Shown: positions 34,409 to 48,268, numbered from the stretch's first letter. The stretch is 64,000 nucleotides of DNA from Neurospora tetraspora (GCF_033439725.1 NW_026944392.1:124001-188000); one strand, 5' to 3'. Translations and numbers: made by a program. Notes: generated by a model from the sequence alone, not told the origin.

Positions 34409-34641
34409 ATCTCTTTAGCTGTGCAAATTTATCATTTAAGCGTCATGCAGGTTTGAGCCAATTAGGTGGTCAGTTTTGCCTGCAGGATACATCTGAAGCG
34501 CGAAGATACCTCAAATACCCCAGCCCTGGTAGTATCTGCTAGTGCGGTGGTAGTGTTTCTTAGCTGGCAAGCCAAGCTATCAAGTACTGCTGGTAGACTG
34601 TGGGGGGCGCTAAAATGATAAATTTGCACAGCTAAAGAGAT
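34409..34641. mobile_element. MITE-like element with 34-bp terminal inverted repeats
   Basis: Positions 34409-34442 (starting ATCTCTTTAGCTGTGCAAAT) and 34608-34641 are inverted copies matching at 33 of 34 bases. They bound a 233-bp unit with no open frame of note. This is the structure of a miniature inverted-repeat transposable element, that is, a non-autonomous DNA transposon. No clear target-site duplication is visible: the bases directly outside the arms differ (GATG on the left, ACGT on the right). It is not RIP-mutated, as expected for an element below the size limit for RIP. The family is unknown to me. Confidence 0.75.
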
Positions 34642-37600
34642 ACGTGCAGCTTGTGAGCACTGTCTTGCCGTCACCACTCATCTCTCACCGTCTTCAGAAT
34701 GCGACGGTGAACGGTCTGACGGTCAAGATCACCTCTCTCAGCCGCCAGCCGCCAAGCTGTCGGGTCGACAAAATTGGCAGCTGCCGACACTACTGCGGTC
34801 TTGGAGGTCTCACCAGTTGATCTCCCGCTTTTGATCAACCAGACTGCCAAACCTTATCTCGAGGTCAGCGCTTATCACTTATCACTTATCATTCTATTAA
34901 GAACATTGACTGATACCGACCTACCTACCAACAGAACAACCTCCATGTCGACGAGATATCCGATTGACGATAATCGTACAAAATCCCCATCCGATGGACA
35001 ATTCCTCCCCGCATCGGTAAGGAAAAAAGCGTGGGATCACCCCGCTGTTTGTGATGGCGAATCTCGATCGAATGTGCATATCAAAAGCTGGAGAAGTGGT
35101 GGTGATAGTGGTGGCATGGTGCAGTGCACTCGTGCGGCGAGCCTACGTTGCCGTCCACGGCGTCCACGCGCAGGCTCGCAGACGTTCGAGACCAGGTGAT
35201 CTTCACCGACATAGCAGAAAGAAGAAGGCAGCTGGCAGTACGACGAAGCATCTCGTCGGAAGACGGAAGACGGCAACCGCTACCTACGGCAATGAGCTTC
35301 TCCAATTCCTTTTGTCGTTGAATGGTACGGCGTGGGATTTCTCCAACTTGGAGAAGCGATCGACAGGGCGTTTGCTGTCGGAGAGGACGGACTGTCCAAC
35401 AATACCATGCCCGTTCCAACATTGAACGATATGCCAATGTTGGAAATATCGTCAAAGTTCCATGGTCACGCTCCAATCCTTCCCAGGGTTTAAGACATTT
35501 GGATGTTGCGGAGGTCTTGTCACCCCACGCTTGTCCTCCCACGCTCTCTTCCACGCCGCCGTTTTCGAAGACGGCACAGCGTCTGTTGGACAACACCGGT
35601 CAAGGTCAGGGAGGTTAGCACTGCCGCAGACTGTGTTACCGCAGGGTGAGCAATTGTTGGCCAAAGTCGCATTTGGGAATGGCACGGTTTCGGGTCCTGG
35701 TTGACTGGCTGGCTGGCTGGCTTGTCCTGGTCCTGGTCTCTCTTCGCTACCAGCCGCTTTCTCGACTGTCTTTGTCTAACAAACTTCCCATCCCAGCATC
35801 CAATGAGACGCCACAGGCCATCCAAGCCAGGAAACAAGCTGGGCCGACTGGGCGGCTTCCAGCTCGTAGCTCCCAAAAAGCCCCTGTGAATACAGGGAGG
35901 AAGCTACCCCTACCTCCAGTCAAGCCAGCCTTTACGACACCTGCCAGATACGAAGGTGTGAAGCAGGTAGGAAAGCAAAAGGCGGTGAATTACCGTGGTG
36001 AAGGTGACGGCATCACATCACTTCAGAGGCTGGAAACTCACTCATCACTTGCTCGTCCATGCGGTCGCCAGCTTCAATTGGAGCCTCAATAGGGAAACGA
36101 GTGAACGGAGCGAGAGCAGCAGACATGATGCGTGTTTCTCCTTCCCCTCTTCACCAGATTGGAGCCTTGGGTTTGACTGGGTATGCCTACTCAATGCATA
36201 CGCGCCCATCGCTAGAAGCCCATGAGAGAACGACAGAGTGCTTAAGAACCACCTGCTGACTACCGTTAGATACCATCATGTAGCCTTTAACGGAAGAGGC
36301 AGAACGGTCCTGTTGCCAGCATACTGTGTGGTGAAGTAGAGGAACTTGATGAAGTTGCTGGGAATGACACACTGTATACATGTTTGATTCCGTTTGGTGG
36401 TGCCGGTGGTACGACATCTCATCTTCACCAACGATCTTCAAGCGGCGACTTTTACTTGGCCGTAGTCTCCCAAAGAGGAAGGAACTGGCTTCGTATATAC
36501 GCCTTCTTCCAAGGGGCATTTGTCGCCGTCGACACCGCTGAACTTATCATCTCCGACGTCTTCGCAGAGTTGCTGGACAAAAGTGCGCAACATGACTTGC
36601 TACGTTCCAGCCGGAGTCGCCTCCTCGAGCCTCTCTATTCTCTGCCCGTTACGTCGGCCTCCATTACTTGCCTTCAGCAAGTCGGTTCCACGGCGTCATG
36701 ACACTTCAGTCTTGCTTCAATCTCGCGTGTTTCGAGAAAATTCTGGCCTCAGAAAAACACTCTAGACAGTGTCTCCCGGCTATGAACCACATGCATCACA
36801 GAACGGATCATGGCAGATGAGCTATTATGGGTTATTGGATCACGACATTCTCGTGGGACGTCAGAGGGCTTTCGAAGGGGCGTATCGCTGATGAGGTGGC
36901 GGCTACGACACTGGCACGACTGGATAATGGACATGGCGGGCGAAAGAACATCCAACCGTGATATGAGTGGCCTCAAGAACGAACCATCAACATTTCAGGT
37001 TTCCAGAAATTACACTCCAGTCCAGCCAGTCCGAGCCTGAAGGTTAAGGGGCGGAAAATTTGCATGTTGTTGATGATGATGAGGCGAGCATGAACTCTCT
37101 GGGGAAAACTCTGGGGTATGGGGAAGGCGAGAAGCAAGCGGCTGGACTGGACAGCAACTGCTCAAAAGGTCGTGGTGCATGAATTAAGAGATTCCAGTGG
37201 TAGTGGTGGTGTCATCATACGCGTCGCAGCTGCAGCGATACGCTTTCGTCAACACTCACTGACATTGTAGTAGTGATCGTTCCTTCCCCGCGACGGACGC
37301 AGATGTGGCATTGATCGTCCTTCGGATCGTGTTGCGGTCGGTCAGTAAAAAGGCAGTCACGATGGTGGTGGTGTCAAAAGGCGCCCAGACGCGGAAAGCA
37401 CGAACCGGTCGGCAACCGACGCGCATCGGGATGAACCCTCTCACCGGTCGCCGCAGGACGAAATCTCCTCACGCACAAATGTGAGCTTCTCGGAAGATCT
37501 CCCTCCAGATTCCCACGTCCCCACAATCTCCACCACACGCAACAAAGTGAACGCCGCACCCCGACCGACCGACCGATTGCGACGCGACACCCGACACCCG

Positions 37601-39041
37601 ACCCGACCGACACCCTCCTTTTCAAGGCCTAGACAGAGACCGAGCCGTTACCTCTAGCACCAGCATCTTGAGTGTCGCGAAGCATGTCTAGGACCACAGT
37701 GACAGAGAAAGAGGGGGTGTCAACATTCGGCGACGCTGGGCTGGAAAGGGCTGGGAACCACCACCACCTTTAAGTGACAGTCCACAGCCAACAGCCAGCC
37801 AATATCCTCGAAACGAGATGCCCGAGACAAGAAAGGGAGCGTTATCCGTCACTATTTGACAGATAGGTAACAGTCTCCGCGACCGAAGCGACGCGAATGC
37901 CCCGCAAAGTGGCTTTTACTGCGACTCTTTGCTGCCACTGCTGCTCCCCTCGCTCCTGCTGCACGACGTTACACGGCCGCTGGCTGATATGAGGTCTCGA
38001 CAGACGATACACCCCTTCAAACTTGGCGAAGCTGGAGTCTGGAGCAGTGGACAAAGTCGACACTCGGCATCTGTGTCTGCGCCGTGAACGAGTCGCTCAA
38101 CACAACACAACACCACAACACACGACGCCAGTCTTACATCGGGCGGGACGATCGGTCAACGACGGGTGTTCCAAGTTTGTGGGGATGCGGAGGGGATAGC
38201 CAAAGTCACCCAACCTCATCTCCACGGGAAACACAAGAGATGGATGGCACAGGGAGCACTCGACATGGATGGATGATGCGGGACCCTCTGTGCATCAGGT
38301 CGCCCGGAAAAGGATCACGGTCAAGGATGGAAACAGGTTTCTCTTGCCGCCAGCCCACCTCCTGTCGCTGTGCGAAGGGTCAGCAAGCAGAAATCTGGGG
38401 AAGATACGGATGGATATGGTCCCCCTTCGTTGGTTGAGTGGAGGGTGAGTTGCTGCTAACTGGTGTTTACCTGACCCATCTGGCCCCCGTCTTCTTCCAG
38501 GTTATCCTGCAGCGGCTGCTTGCGATCTACAGTCCTGTCGATGGGTCGACCGTCAGTTTCAAGAATCCCGACTCTGACCATCTGGGTCGACAATGATGTG
38601 ATTCGAGTTTGTTGACGAAAACGCCCACCGCGCGCCTCTCTGCATCTCGACCCGCTTATTCTCAGGGGGCACTGGGTCGGTCGAGGGTTCCAAAGGTGAT
38701 GGGGAGTCTACCTTATCTCACGCTCAAGACCGTTATCTTTCTTTCCGACGGAGGCGGCGGCGGCGTCGACGGTACACCGCTTGCCGCTATCGCTAGGTCA
38801 GGGGTCGTTTTCAGCTTTCAGGATACGGTATCCGACGCCTTGATCCTTCTTTTACAGTGTGCTGAGTGTCATTGTCGCCGCCGTTTTCCTTCTTTTGTTG
38901 TCGTCACACGCTGACTGTCCGTTCATCGGTGATATCTCCAATTTACAAGTCCGGTCCAGTCGCTTTTGCAATGCTTGCAATATGGGTGTCGGACCCGTAC
39001 GCGGCGTTGCAACATTGCAACATTGCGCGCCCCACTATAAA

Positions 39042-39063
39042 CACCACCACCACCACCACCACC
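39042..39063. repeat. (CAC)n microsatellite
   Basis: Seven CAC units, directly after a TATA-like CTATAAAC. A second tract of the same motif lies at 39483-39507. Confidence 0.95.
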
Positions 39064-39482
39064 AAAAGACGGACGCTACCAATTGCCCGCGACATGTCAA
39101 ACTCGCCCGTCAACAACCCATCAACCCTGAGCGAATCGCAATGGAGGATGCCACCCACTCGCTGGTTGGGGGTCACATACAAGGGCAGTACAGCGACCCC
39201 CTATTTCCGTCAGCGCTTGTCGCAAGATTGCGAGTGAAGATTTTTATTAACGAGTGCTGCACGTCAGTCTTTTGGGCAAGAGGTAAGGGTCGTTGGCGAC
39301 ATCGGTGGCGACTTGGTCAACAAAAGTGACTCGACCGTCCAGTCACCATTGAGATGTCCAAATGAATGGATGGTTGCCTTCTTTTTGCCCTTTTCCAATA
39401 GTTCTACACGAAAGTCCGGCGTTGCGCCGGTCAACGGAGGCAAGCCCGGACGCCGAACGCCGCACGCTGTCTGGATTTTGAG

Positions 39483-39507
39483 ACCACCACCACCACCACC
39501 ACCACCA
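39483..39507. repeat. (ACC)n microsatellite
   Basis: Eight ACC units. Confidence 0.95.
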
Positions 39508-42500
39508 TTACCACGACCGGAGATGGAACCGTTTTGTTACCAACAACGGAGAACGGATCACCTAGCGACAAGAGGCTATTTTGGGTTGACTTTCAGGTCC
39601 ACTTAGGACGTAACTCGGGCCGGGTAAGGTCCAAGGGGTCGGTCTGGAAGACCCAGAGGGACCCCGCACGGCCCGAAGCTAGAGTCTCCGTCTGGAGCCC
39701 GGTGAATCAATGGAACCTGCCGTTCGGGCGCTTTGTCTCTTTTGAGAGGCTCTGGCATTTTTGGTGTCTCCTTGGGCGCCAACCCACTTTGTAAGAAAAA
39801 CCCCCCGAATGGCCAATCGTCGATAACAGAGGGCCATTCTTGGTGGATTATATGAGACACGTCAACTGGCCGTTTATTGACTACCAGAACCACCTACAAG
39901 GACATGGCATGTTGGGATTCCTACTCCCAAACGTTCGAGGTGTTGGTGGTGGAGTGAACCGAACAATGACCGTTTCGAGATCCGTTCAGGAAGTATACGT
40001 CCCATTTCACCATCTGCAGCAGAGGCATGTACAAAAGAGATTGCACTTCCGTATTCTTGGCCTCCCCCTTCCGTCTACGATGCCGCTGATAATACTGTAG
40101 CAGTACATCCACATAGAGGTAGCTCTTCACGGAAGGCTCAAGCCCAGGCTTGTAAGGCGACACTATCACGCCACTGTTGACCCGCTATTACGAACATCGC
40201 TTCCGTCGCTTCCAGCGTCTTGGGTGTGTGCCATGCTCCTGAAATTGATGAGTTACAGGGCAGTGACGGCCGCTAGACAGGGCTTGGTGTAGGCTTGGTA
40301 GGCGCTATCGCAAGCCATGGCATCCCACTGCACGTCAATCACTGCACGTCAATCGCCGGCTTGGCATCATGAAATTTGTGCTTGATATCAACTTCTCTTT
40401 TTTACACTTCGGCAAGGTCTTGACTCACAGCCACCAGCATCACCAACAGTCTAGAACCTTGTACGGCTCGCCGAGCTCGGCTCACCAAAAGCGTTATGAC
40501 TTGCAGTTGGTATCACTATCAGTCATGTCTCACATGGAGCTGAACGAACCCCTCTCGCTAGAGGTCGTGGTAGCTACCCCTCCCTGTCCTCCTTTCTCAC
40601 GAGAGAGCCTCTGTTTCTGATTCTGATCAATCACACAGCTTGATTTACTGACAGGATGACAGTGGATGGAGGGGTAGCAATCTCGCATCTCACATTGCGA
40701 AACGCCATGCCATGTCATGGCCCAAGACGCCCAGCAGCAACCCGGGATGCCCATCAGGCCCAGCCCGGATGGAATGGAACTGATAGCGACCTGAAAATTG
40801 AAGAAGATTCCTTCCTTTCTGAGATAGACCAGAGACGAGCTAACCAATCACTGACTGGATTTGAAGCCTGGAGAGATAACCAGTGGACCAGAGTGAGTGC
40901 GATGAGCGACTCCCGGGGCTTCCGCAAGCCAGGCATTGATGGCTGATGCTGGTGCTGCTGCTGGTGCTGCTGCGTCAACTGCATGGCATGACATATTGGC
41001 ATGCCTAACCGCGAGCATGGGCGTGGTCATGAGCATGGCTTTTGCAGTAGTGAGGAGGAGAAGCACGCTTCATGTGCAGAGCCATGGCGGACATGCAAGT
41101 GATTCGAACTGCAGCAGGCTAAAGGAATCATCACCAGAGCATCAGTTGCAAGATGAATTCCGTTCTTGGTTTGGCCGGGCTTGGCCTCGACCGTGGGCAG
41201 CGGGCTCCGTGAAGGAAACGCATGGTGATCGTGGCGATGACCAGGAAGCCTTGTCTTACTCCATGTCTTGTCTATGTGCAATGCTAGACACTTTGGTGCG
41301 AGACTGCAAGTGTAAGCGAGTCCGGAACGGACGGCGCCAGACAGCTGCATCTTGAGTAAAGCTGGGGGTGAAGCCATTCCGACTCGTGGCCAGCTACGTT
41401 CCCCACCATCAATCCGACTGACATGACATCCACGGAGATCCGAGCGAGTGCTCGCTTTTAGTCCTCACTTCACCTGCAGCGGTTCAAGATGAACTTCGAA
41501 TCTCATCATCGACCTCAGCCGCCTTGGCTTGGCTTGGCCTCGAATTCAACAGATCAGTTCATTGGATTCGACAAAGCGCCAACTTGCGTTCGTCCTCTCC
41601 GTTTGGTCTCCTTCGTCTGGCAGTCTGGGCCATGTATGCCCATGTATGAACAATGCGCAAGCAAATTCGGGATGCAGTACTCACATTCGCCTATGTCGCC
41701 TAGGTCTTGGGAGATGGGGATATTTCACAGCTTTTGGGTGTTCTGCTACCTTGCATGCATTCATGGCCGCTGACCGGTCGCTGCCATGTAACCCTTCTCA
41801 ATGGGCCGGTCAGGGCCAGGTTGATGGGTGGATGGAAAGGTAGGGTGGAAATATCCAGAACTCCAGAAGCTGCGATGGGATTGTGGAGTGTTCGTGCTGT
41901 CAACACCAAAAACATCTCTCTTGGCTTTGTTCAACACTTCCTTTTCTTGCGCGGCCAGGGCCAAACGCTGAACGGCCATCAAGGTCCATGATCTGTCTCT
42001 TCCGTCAGTCGGTAGCACTCGCCTCTTGCGCTGGACAGTAAAGGGTCCGGGTCCATCCATCCCTCAATCTCTCAATCTCATCTCGTTCATCCCGTGTTTG
42101 GCCCGTGTCCGTATCCGAGATGGCAGATACGGCAGCACTGAGAGGTCCAGTTCGGCTCACACCATGCCATCCATCACTCCTGCCGTCACTCGCGAGTTCT
42201 AGCGAGAGGCATAGTGAACGGAGAATAACTTGATAAGAGGGTCCTTATCTACTTTGATGGCTCATATCACACCTTCATATAACGTAGATAAACGGACACA
42301 CCTTTCAAGCTCCTTACCGTCTTCCGGATGCTACCAATATCCCGGCGTGTATCATATCACCAAAGCGGATATCGTCTGCCCCGCTCACACCACATAACAT
42401 CAATCTTGCCTGCCTTATAAGAAATCTTTTTATATCAAGGATGTTTAGTCAACTTGATCAGCAGCCACAGTAGCAACCAGAGCAGCCACGGCAGCCGCCA

Positions 42501-42611
42501 CAACAACACCTCTAGAACTGAAAATCTCTGCTCTCGTTTTTCTGTTATCTCCGTGCAACACACCCTCTTGCTGTGTCTGGAAGGCGTTAATGCGGGGTGT
42601 GCCACACCTAA

Positions 42612-42631
42612 ACACACACACACACACACAC
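42612..42631. repeat. (AC)n microsatellite
   Basis: Uninterrupted AC dinucleotide run of 20 bp. Confidence 0.95.
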
Positions 42632-45600
42632 TCTTGAGTTCTTGACGCCGCAACCACTGCACGTTCAAGGCACACGTTTCGATGTACGAAGTTATGTGTG
42701 GAAGACGCATCTTGGTCGTTATATCGGTGGAGGATGTGGTGGTGGGTGAGTGCTACACTGCGATATGTTTGGTTCTAGTGCCACTTTGAGGCAGGAGGAC
42801 ATGAGTTCTTGTCCAGTTATTCAGTTCGCCATTAACAGGTGAGGAGTTTGAGAGTCGAGCCTAACCGCCATGATGGAGGGCGCGATATTCAGGACTAAGA
42901 GGGAAGTGAGACTTGCGATCCGTTCCGGCGGTTCCGTCCTCATCCAAACAACCACCGCAAGTATTACAATAACGTAAAAACACCGGCTGCTCGAAAGCGG
43001 CTTTGGAGCGGCAACGACTGATCCTTTTTCAGGTGCGAAACGGAGAACTTTGCCAGACAACCATTCAACCGCCTCACTTCCGTCCCGTCCACAACAACAT
43101 AACCCGCCATCTACACACCCTCATCTTTCTTGGTCTATCTATCAGGGCTTCAGATCATGCACCTCATCACTAAAGAGGTTCCCGCAGGCCGCAGGCCGCA
43201 GGATGCGGACGAGATCTTTGGCGGAGGCCCTGGACCTACACTGCTCACTTGTCAGGTGAGGTCAGCAGTCTAGGCTCGTGACTTCTCCTCATCACTTTAT
43301 GGTGTGTGTGGGTGGAGGACGGCGGAAGATTAGAACTCTGGAAGTGCTTATCCGGAGGACTGGGCCCGGTGTGCGGAGCTGTGCTTTCTCCGATACACAA
43401 TCCTCTTACTAAACCCATGCTTAGGCCCGTGATTGATCACTTGACTTCCATCTCGGAGTCCTAGAGTGAGGAGAAGGAGGGCAGTTCATGCGGGTTGGAG
43501 AGAATCGAGTCAGCCGAGGTGGTGGAGAGATGGAGCGGTTCGAACTTGGCGTCAGAGTGGCTCCAACATATGGAGAGTAATGAGGCGGGGGTATGAGGCC
43601 GTTGTTTACGACTTCATTGAGTGGTGATGAACGTCTGGGGAAATGGGGAAACTGGGGCGTGAGGATGGGTTGATGGTAGGTTGATGAGCTCAGAGTCTGG
43701 AGACCCTCAGGGCGTTGAAGCCACCAGAGCCTTTGAGTGCTTGCCATCAATACACCTCTTTACTAACTGTAAGTTTTGTTTACATCCTATCAAAGTTGTG
43801 TTATCCATCATCACCTGAAGTTGGGTGGGAGTCTCGTTATATCATGGTGTTGTGGCGAATTTGACACGTCAAGCTCGAAGCCAAATAAAGGCCCCCAAGC
43901 GGCGGTCATGAATGCTGGTAGGAATCCCACACGGCACATATACACAGCTATAGTGCTCAGGTTTTAAACCCCTTACGACACATATAGTGCACTATCCGGG
44001 CAAGGATCGACGCCAATAATAACAGATGGAGGGTCTTTGGGTTGCACGAAGCTCTGGAATCTATCAAAGTTGATAGCCGGCAGATGCCTAGTGGTGTATA
44101 GGCTGAACCACCTTGAGATATGCTGATCCAAGTGGTGAGGAGTCGTTGCTTCAGCATTACATCGTCGCAGGATGTTGACTACCTCTACCTCTATAGAGTG
44201 AGCAGTAATGGCATTGAGTCAAAAGTCCGATGCTAGACTGATCACTCTACACATTGTAGAGCATTCAATTTTAGGTCATGGACCGAGACACTTTACAGCA
44301 GAGAGTATAGTCCCTAGGTACTGCCAATTGGGACTCAGGGGCAGCTATTCAGGACGTTTGTACAGGTGGAGATGGCTTCTAGCAGAAACTCAGGCATTCG
44401 AGTTGAGCTCCGGTGTTGAAGACTGAAGTCCATCCCGTCTCCCGCCCGCCGTCTCTTGCAACAACTGCATAAAACGGTTGTCTTGAAGATCGCTCATCAA
44501 CTTGCAGAAGTAAATCCCTTGATGTACACAGTCTGCCACAGTTTGAACCGATACTTGAGGCTCTTTCCCTGGCGATGTATACAGTTTTGCATGTTGAACT
44601 GTGTTCAAGTTGGTCCGTAGTGCCCATGTCTACGGCTACACCATCTCGAACCATCAAAAACTGATGTCAGAACCTTCTTCAGCTCCTGACATTCACTACC
44701 ATCTCCAGCATCTCGAACATGACCCTGACGAACCCCAAACTGTCGTCTAACGTGAGTGGACGTGTAACGTCAACAACGAAAATCATCGAATAAGCCACCA
44801 TGCAAATTACGGACACCCTACACGTTCATCCCCAAAGAACCAGATGACATGGACAGAAGCGGAGATCTTGAGGCTCTGAAATGATCTCGATGAGAGCCTC
44901 AAGTCAACCGGTGTAAAAAGGATCGCCATTCGCTGAAATCATAGCACGTTAGCCGCAACCCACTCACTGCATTGGATTCATTCAGGACCCCCTAGAGGGC
45001 AATCTGTGCAACCAAGAGACGATCCGGCCACCGGCAGTGCCGATCGCTGAGGAGAGCAGTTGATTCTAGCCCCCCTGTGCCTCCTACGTACCCCTATGAT
45101 GCAACTATCTGCTTGTTGGTCGACACCCCCTTGCCAACACGAGCCGCACTACAGCGCAGCTACAACACAAGGACGCAGAACGACGCGCGAAAAGATGCAC
45201 CCATATCCGATTGCAGAGATTGATGGACGGGATGGGCGGCTTAGAGGGAAAAAGGGTTAGCATCATGCAGAAAGGGTTCAATCTTCTTTTGCTATCCAGA
45301 TATCAAATCGGGTTACACATTGCCAGACGTTGGCGGGTATGGCAAGCGTGGTGATGGTATGATGGTGTGCAACTGTGAACATCTTCGACAGGGAAGAGCA
45401 TCACGGCTTCCTCCCCGTCTCTTTCTCTTTACCACTTTGTCCCACCATTTCCGCCTGGACTTGCATGAGCTGTACTGCAATTGCAGTTTGGCAATTGATT
45501 GTCCACCGGCCTTCTCATTGCACAATTCCTCACAGCCACAATGCCGGTCTAACTCTGCCGCACCACTTACACCACTTACACAACAGAATCCAGACCGGGA

Positions 45601-47291
45601 CAAGCACGGTGACGAGGACAAGGACCCTGTCAATCATTCCATCACAAATGACACGCAAAGGGTTCTTCCCTGTTCTTTTCCCGTTGCCCGTTGTTGAACG
45701 ATCTGCGACAGACTGGAGTCAAAGATCGGCAAGACCCTGACGACGCCGAGCGTGTGTAGCGGGTGTCTACAGAGCGTACCGGCTTCGGAGATGGAAGTTA
45801 ACGGCCACGAAGAGCGTTTGGAGGCACAGTATCCTCACATGTTCCAGCGTTTTCTGCCTGGATAATGGATAGACGGGAGATACGTGACACATCATTCGAC
45901 ACTTTCACTTTATTTACTCGGTACGTCTTGGCCTACACCAGGCCACAAGGGAATGGGAGTTGTATGCGATCAGCCGTCGGACAACACCTAGCTCGAGAGC
46001 TAAAGTGCAATTGCGTACCAATTGCGCAATAAGGGTCCTATGGATTTGACTTCATCTATCTCACAGCTTGCGGAGTGCACTCCGGATGTGTAGTTGTAGG
46101 TACCTACTTGTGGTTTGCTCGGTGAGTCCTCTCAGAGCCTGTGCTATGATGTCGGTCTGTCCATGTGTTTGGGTGACGAAAGAGTAGGTAGTTACCGAGT
46201 GAGGGGAAGAGGTGAAAGTTCGACACTGCCATGTTGTTGTGGGAGAGACTGATGCACAAGTCACAGCATTTTGGCATTCCGTTTCTCTGGCATTGAGGCC
46301 TGTCCAGGAAGACGTTTTGTTTGATAAATCTGGGGTAGCGAAGACCTCGTTTACCACTTGGTATCCCGAAAGTTTCTATAGAGCAGAAGTACCTAGAGAG
46401 CAGACTGGAGAGAAGCAAACAGAGCTGTAGAGGTAGTTATACAGTGAAGGTGCCCAATGCAATTTGGACTCGAGATGCTTTGACATTTGACGAGGCACCT
46501 TGATCTAACAGCATTGGTGGTGTTTTCCTTCGAGCCTTCTTCCTGCTTTCGTCACAAGGAAGTCACAACACTATGGCCTGCTCCGGTCCAAAGCCTACCT
46601 ATTGTTATCGCCATGCTCTGTCCAACTAGCGTGTCTAAGTCCTACTTGAGAGGAGGAACTGCTAGGTAGCTGCTGAACTACCACAAGCTCAGGTCTATGC
46701 TACATCAAGGCTTTCTATCTACGTGTTATGTCTTCTTGTATAGTTGTATTGATACGTACATCCATGTTTCCCGTGGGCTTGACCGTTGCTGAATCGAGGT
46801 TGTTGATGCAACTTTCTACCTCAACTCTGAACCTGAACTATACCTCAGGGTTTCGTGTTCCCGCTACGGTGTAGGTATTGATTGAGCTGAAGCTGGCCAC
46901 AGAGCCTCAGACCTTTGTTCTACCTAGCTTGCTGAAGACGAGTAAGGAGCGGAAACGGAGGAAAGGGCGGAAGAACAAAAAGACACCTGGGAAACCTGAT
47001 GGTCGTTTGCCTTCATTGTAAATGCTCTTGGCTTTGACCACATTACACCCGGACACTCCTCCTTCACGCGCGCATCTTTCTCCGTTCACATGGAGACAAT
47101 TCTTGAAGAGTGTCTCTTTCTCAGAAAGTTTTATGTAGGCAGTCTCCATTGCATTGACATCCAGATTCCCCTACCGCCTTGTTTTCATTCAAAGCTCCTT
47201 CCTCCTCCTGCTTCTTCGTCCCCAACCCACATCATCACCCTTTTGCTCCTTCCACCTGCCCTCTCAAGACTGTCCCCTTGACCACACATCC

Positions 47292-48158
47292 TTAATTGAA
47301 CCTGCTAAAGAACTCCCAAGTATTCCCCGGCGCAAACGGTTGGCTCTGTCCCGGATCCTTCTGACTCGGATTATGATCTCCGCCATGCACAACCCACACC
47401 ACATCCTTGCCCTGTTGACATCCCTGATACTCGACCCTCGTTGACTTTCCTCCACTGCCCGGCTGTGCTTCCCCATTTGCTGGCCGGCATCCATTGTTCT
47501 TCACAAACCGATCCCTCAACTGTCTTCCTCCGGATACATTCAGCACCTGGTCGGAAGTTCCGTGTTGCGCGTAGTACGCCACCGGATCATTCCCGCCCGC
47601 GCAGCCGGAGAGCAAACCACCAGAGATGACGGCAACGGCACGGACTTTGCTAGCCCGTGAACAAGCCAGGCTGTAACTCATGGCTCCGCCGTAGGAGAAC
47701 CCCGTGCTGAACACCAGGTTGGTATCAATGCACAGCCCATCACTCACACTCTGCAGCATGGAGTCGAAGAAAGAGACATCTTCGCCGTTTTGGTTTGCCC
47801 AACCCGCATTCAATCCGTTCGGAACCACATAGATGGCCTTCTTATTCGTATCGAGAGGAGGCAAGCCGTAGTAAGGCAGGACACCGCCGCGGTTGGGGTC
47901 TTCGCCCTGGATAATCTTTTGCATGGAGCCGCCGAGTGGATGCCACAGAAAGATGAGGCGGTACGGGTTGTTTTGGTTGTAGTTGTCCGGAACCCGGAGG
48001 CTGTATTGACGCGATTTGCCGTTGATGTTGGTGTTGACTGTTTGCCCGTTGCGGAGGGTGGGACCTTTGCCGCAGCCGGAGGAGGGGGCGGCGAGGGTGG
48101 GGGAGAGGGTGGTGAAGAGGAGGAGGAGGGTGATGAGGCGGGAGGAAAGTCCGGCCAT
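47292..48158 (-). CDS. faeD: Feruloyl esterase, type D (carbohydrate esterase family 1)
   Basis: Single exon, 288 residues, ATG at 48158. A signal peptide (MAGLSSRLITLLLLFTTLSP, then TLA) ends near residue 23. The mature protein starts APSSGCGKGP. It is an alpha/beta-hydrolase: the nucleophile elbow GFSYGG has Ser155, Asp203 is in HGTSD, and His262 is in GGDHNPSQ. Several paired cysteines are present. The sequence closely resembles, as I recall it, the characterised N. crassa type D feruloyl esterase FaeD (from locus 3.544). The enzyme is secreted and releases ferulic and related hydroxycinnamic acids from arabinoxylan and pectin side chains. It lies about 1 kb from a GH26 mannanase gene on the same strand, which fits a plant-cell-wall degradation context. 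Regulation by lignocellulose inducers is likely from family knowledge but not shown here. Confidence 0.95.
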   Translation of the reverse strand: MAGLSSRLITLLLLFTTLSPTLAAPSSGCGKGPTLRNGQTVNTNINGKSRQYSLRVPDNYNQNNPYRLIFLWHPLGGSMQKIIQGEDPNRGGVLPYYGLPPLDTNKKAIYVVPNGLNAGWANQNGEDVSFFDSMLQSVSDGLCIDTNLVFSTGFSYGGAMSYSLACSRASKVRAVAVISGGLLSGCAGGNDPVAYYAQHGTSDQVLNVSGGRQLRDRFVKNNGCRPANGEAQPGSGGKSTRVEYQGCQQGKDVVWVVHGGDHNPSQKDPGQSQPFAPGNTWEFFSRFN

Positions 48159-48261
48159 GTTGGAGGTTGGCTGGGTGCTGAGAAGAAGAGCTGGACTGCT
48201 GGAGTAGTTTGCTGGTTTGCTCTGGTTGGATCGTGACTGAGTGGTGGAGGAGGTGAAGGGG

Positions 48262-48268
48262 CTTTATA
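48262..48268 (-). promoter_or_regulatory. TATA box of faeD
   Basis: TATAAAG on the minus strand, about 105 bp upstream of the faeD ATG. Confidence 0.55.

Larger units (their letters stand above)
27366..47291. other. Gene desert of about 20 kb; no convincing gene
   Basis: Apart from the repeats listed separately, I find no frame with domain motifs, splice-joined exons or strong coding character. The better unexplained frames are: minus 30729-31130 (about 130 codons, two hydrophobic segments, no ATG early in the frame); plus 40369-40620 (83 codons from ATG); plus 40939-41355 (138 codons from ATG, Ala-rich start); and minus 43421-43747 (108 codons, Pro/Ser-rich). Each could be a lineage-specific small gene or chance. 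Microsatellites lie at 39042-39063 and 39483-39507 (CAC/ACC) and at 42612-42631 (CA). Confidence 0.4.

Noticed and set aside
38859-39329. Open frame beginning with a signal-peptide-like stretch and a poly-His run
   Set aside because: The start is GTG with no ATG ahead of the hydrophobic part, and the His run is simply a CAC microsatellite.
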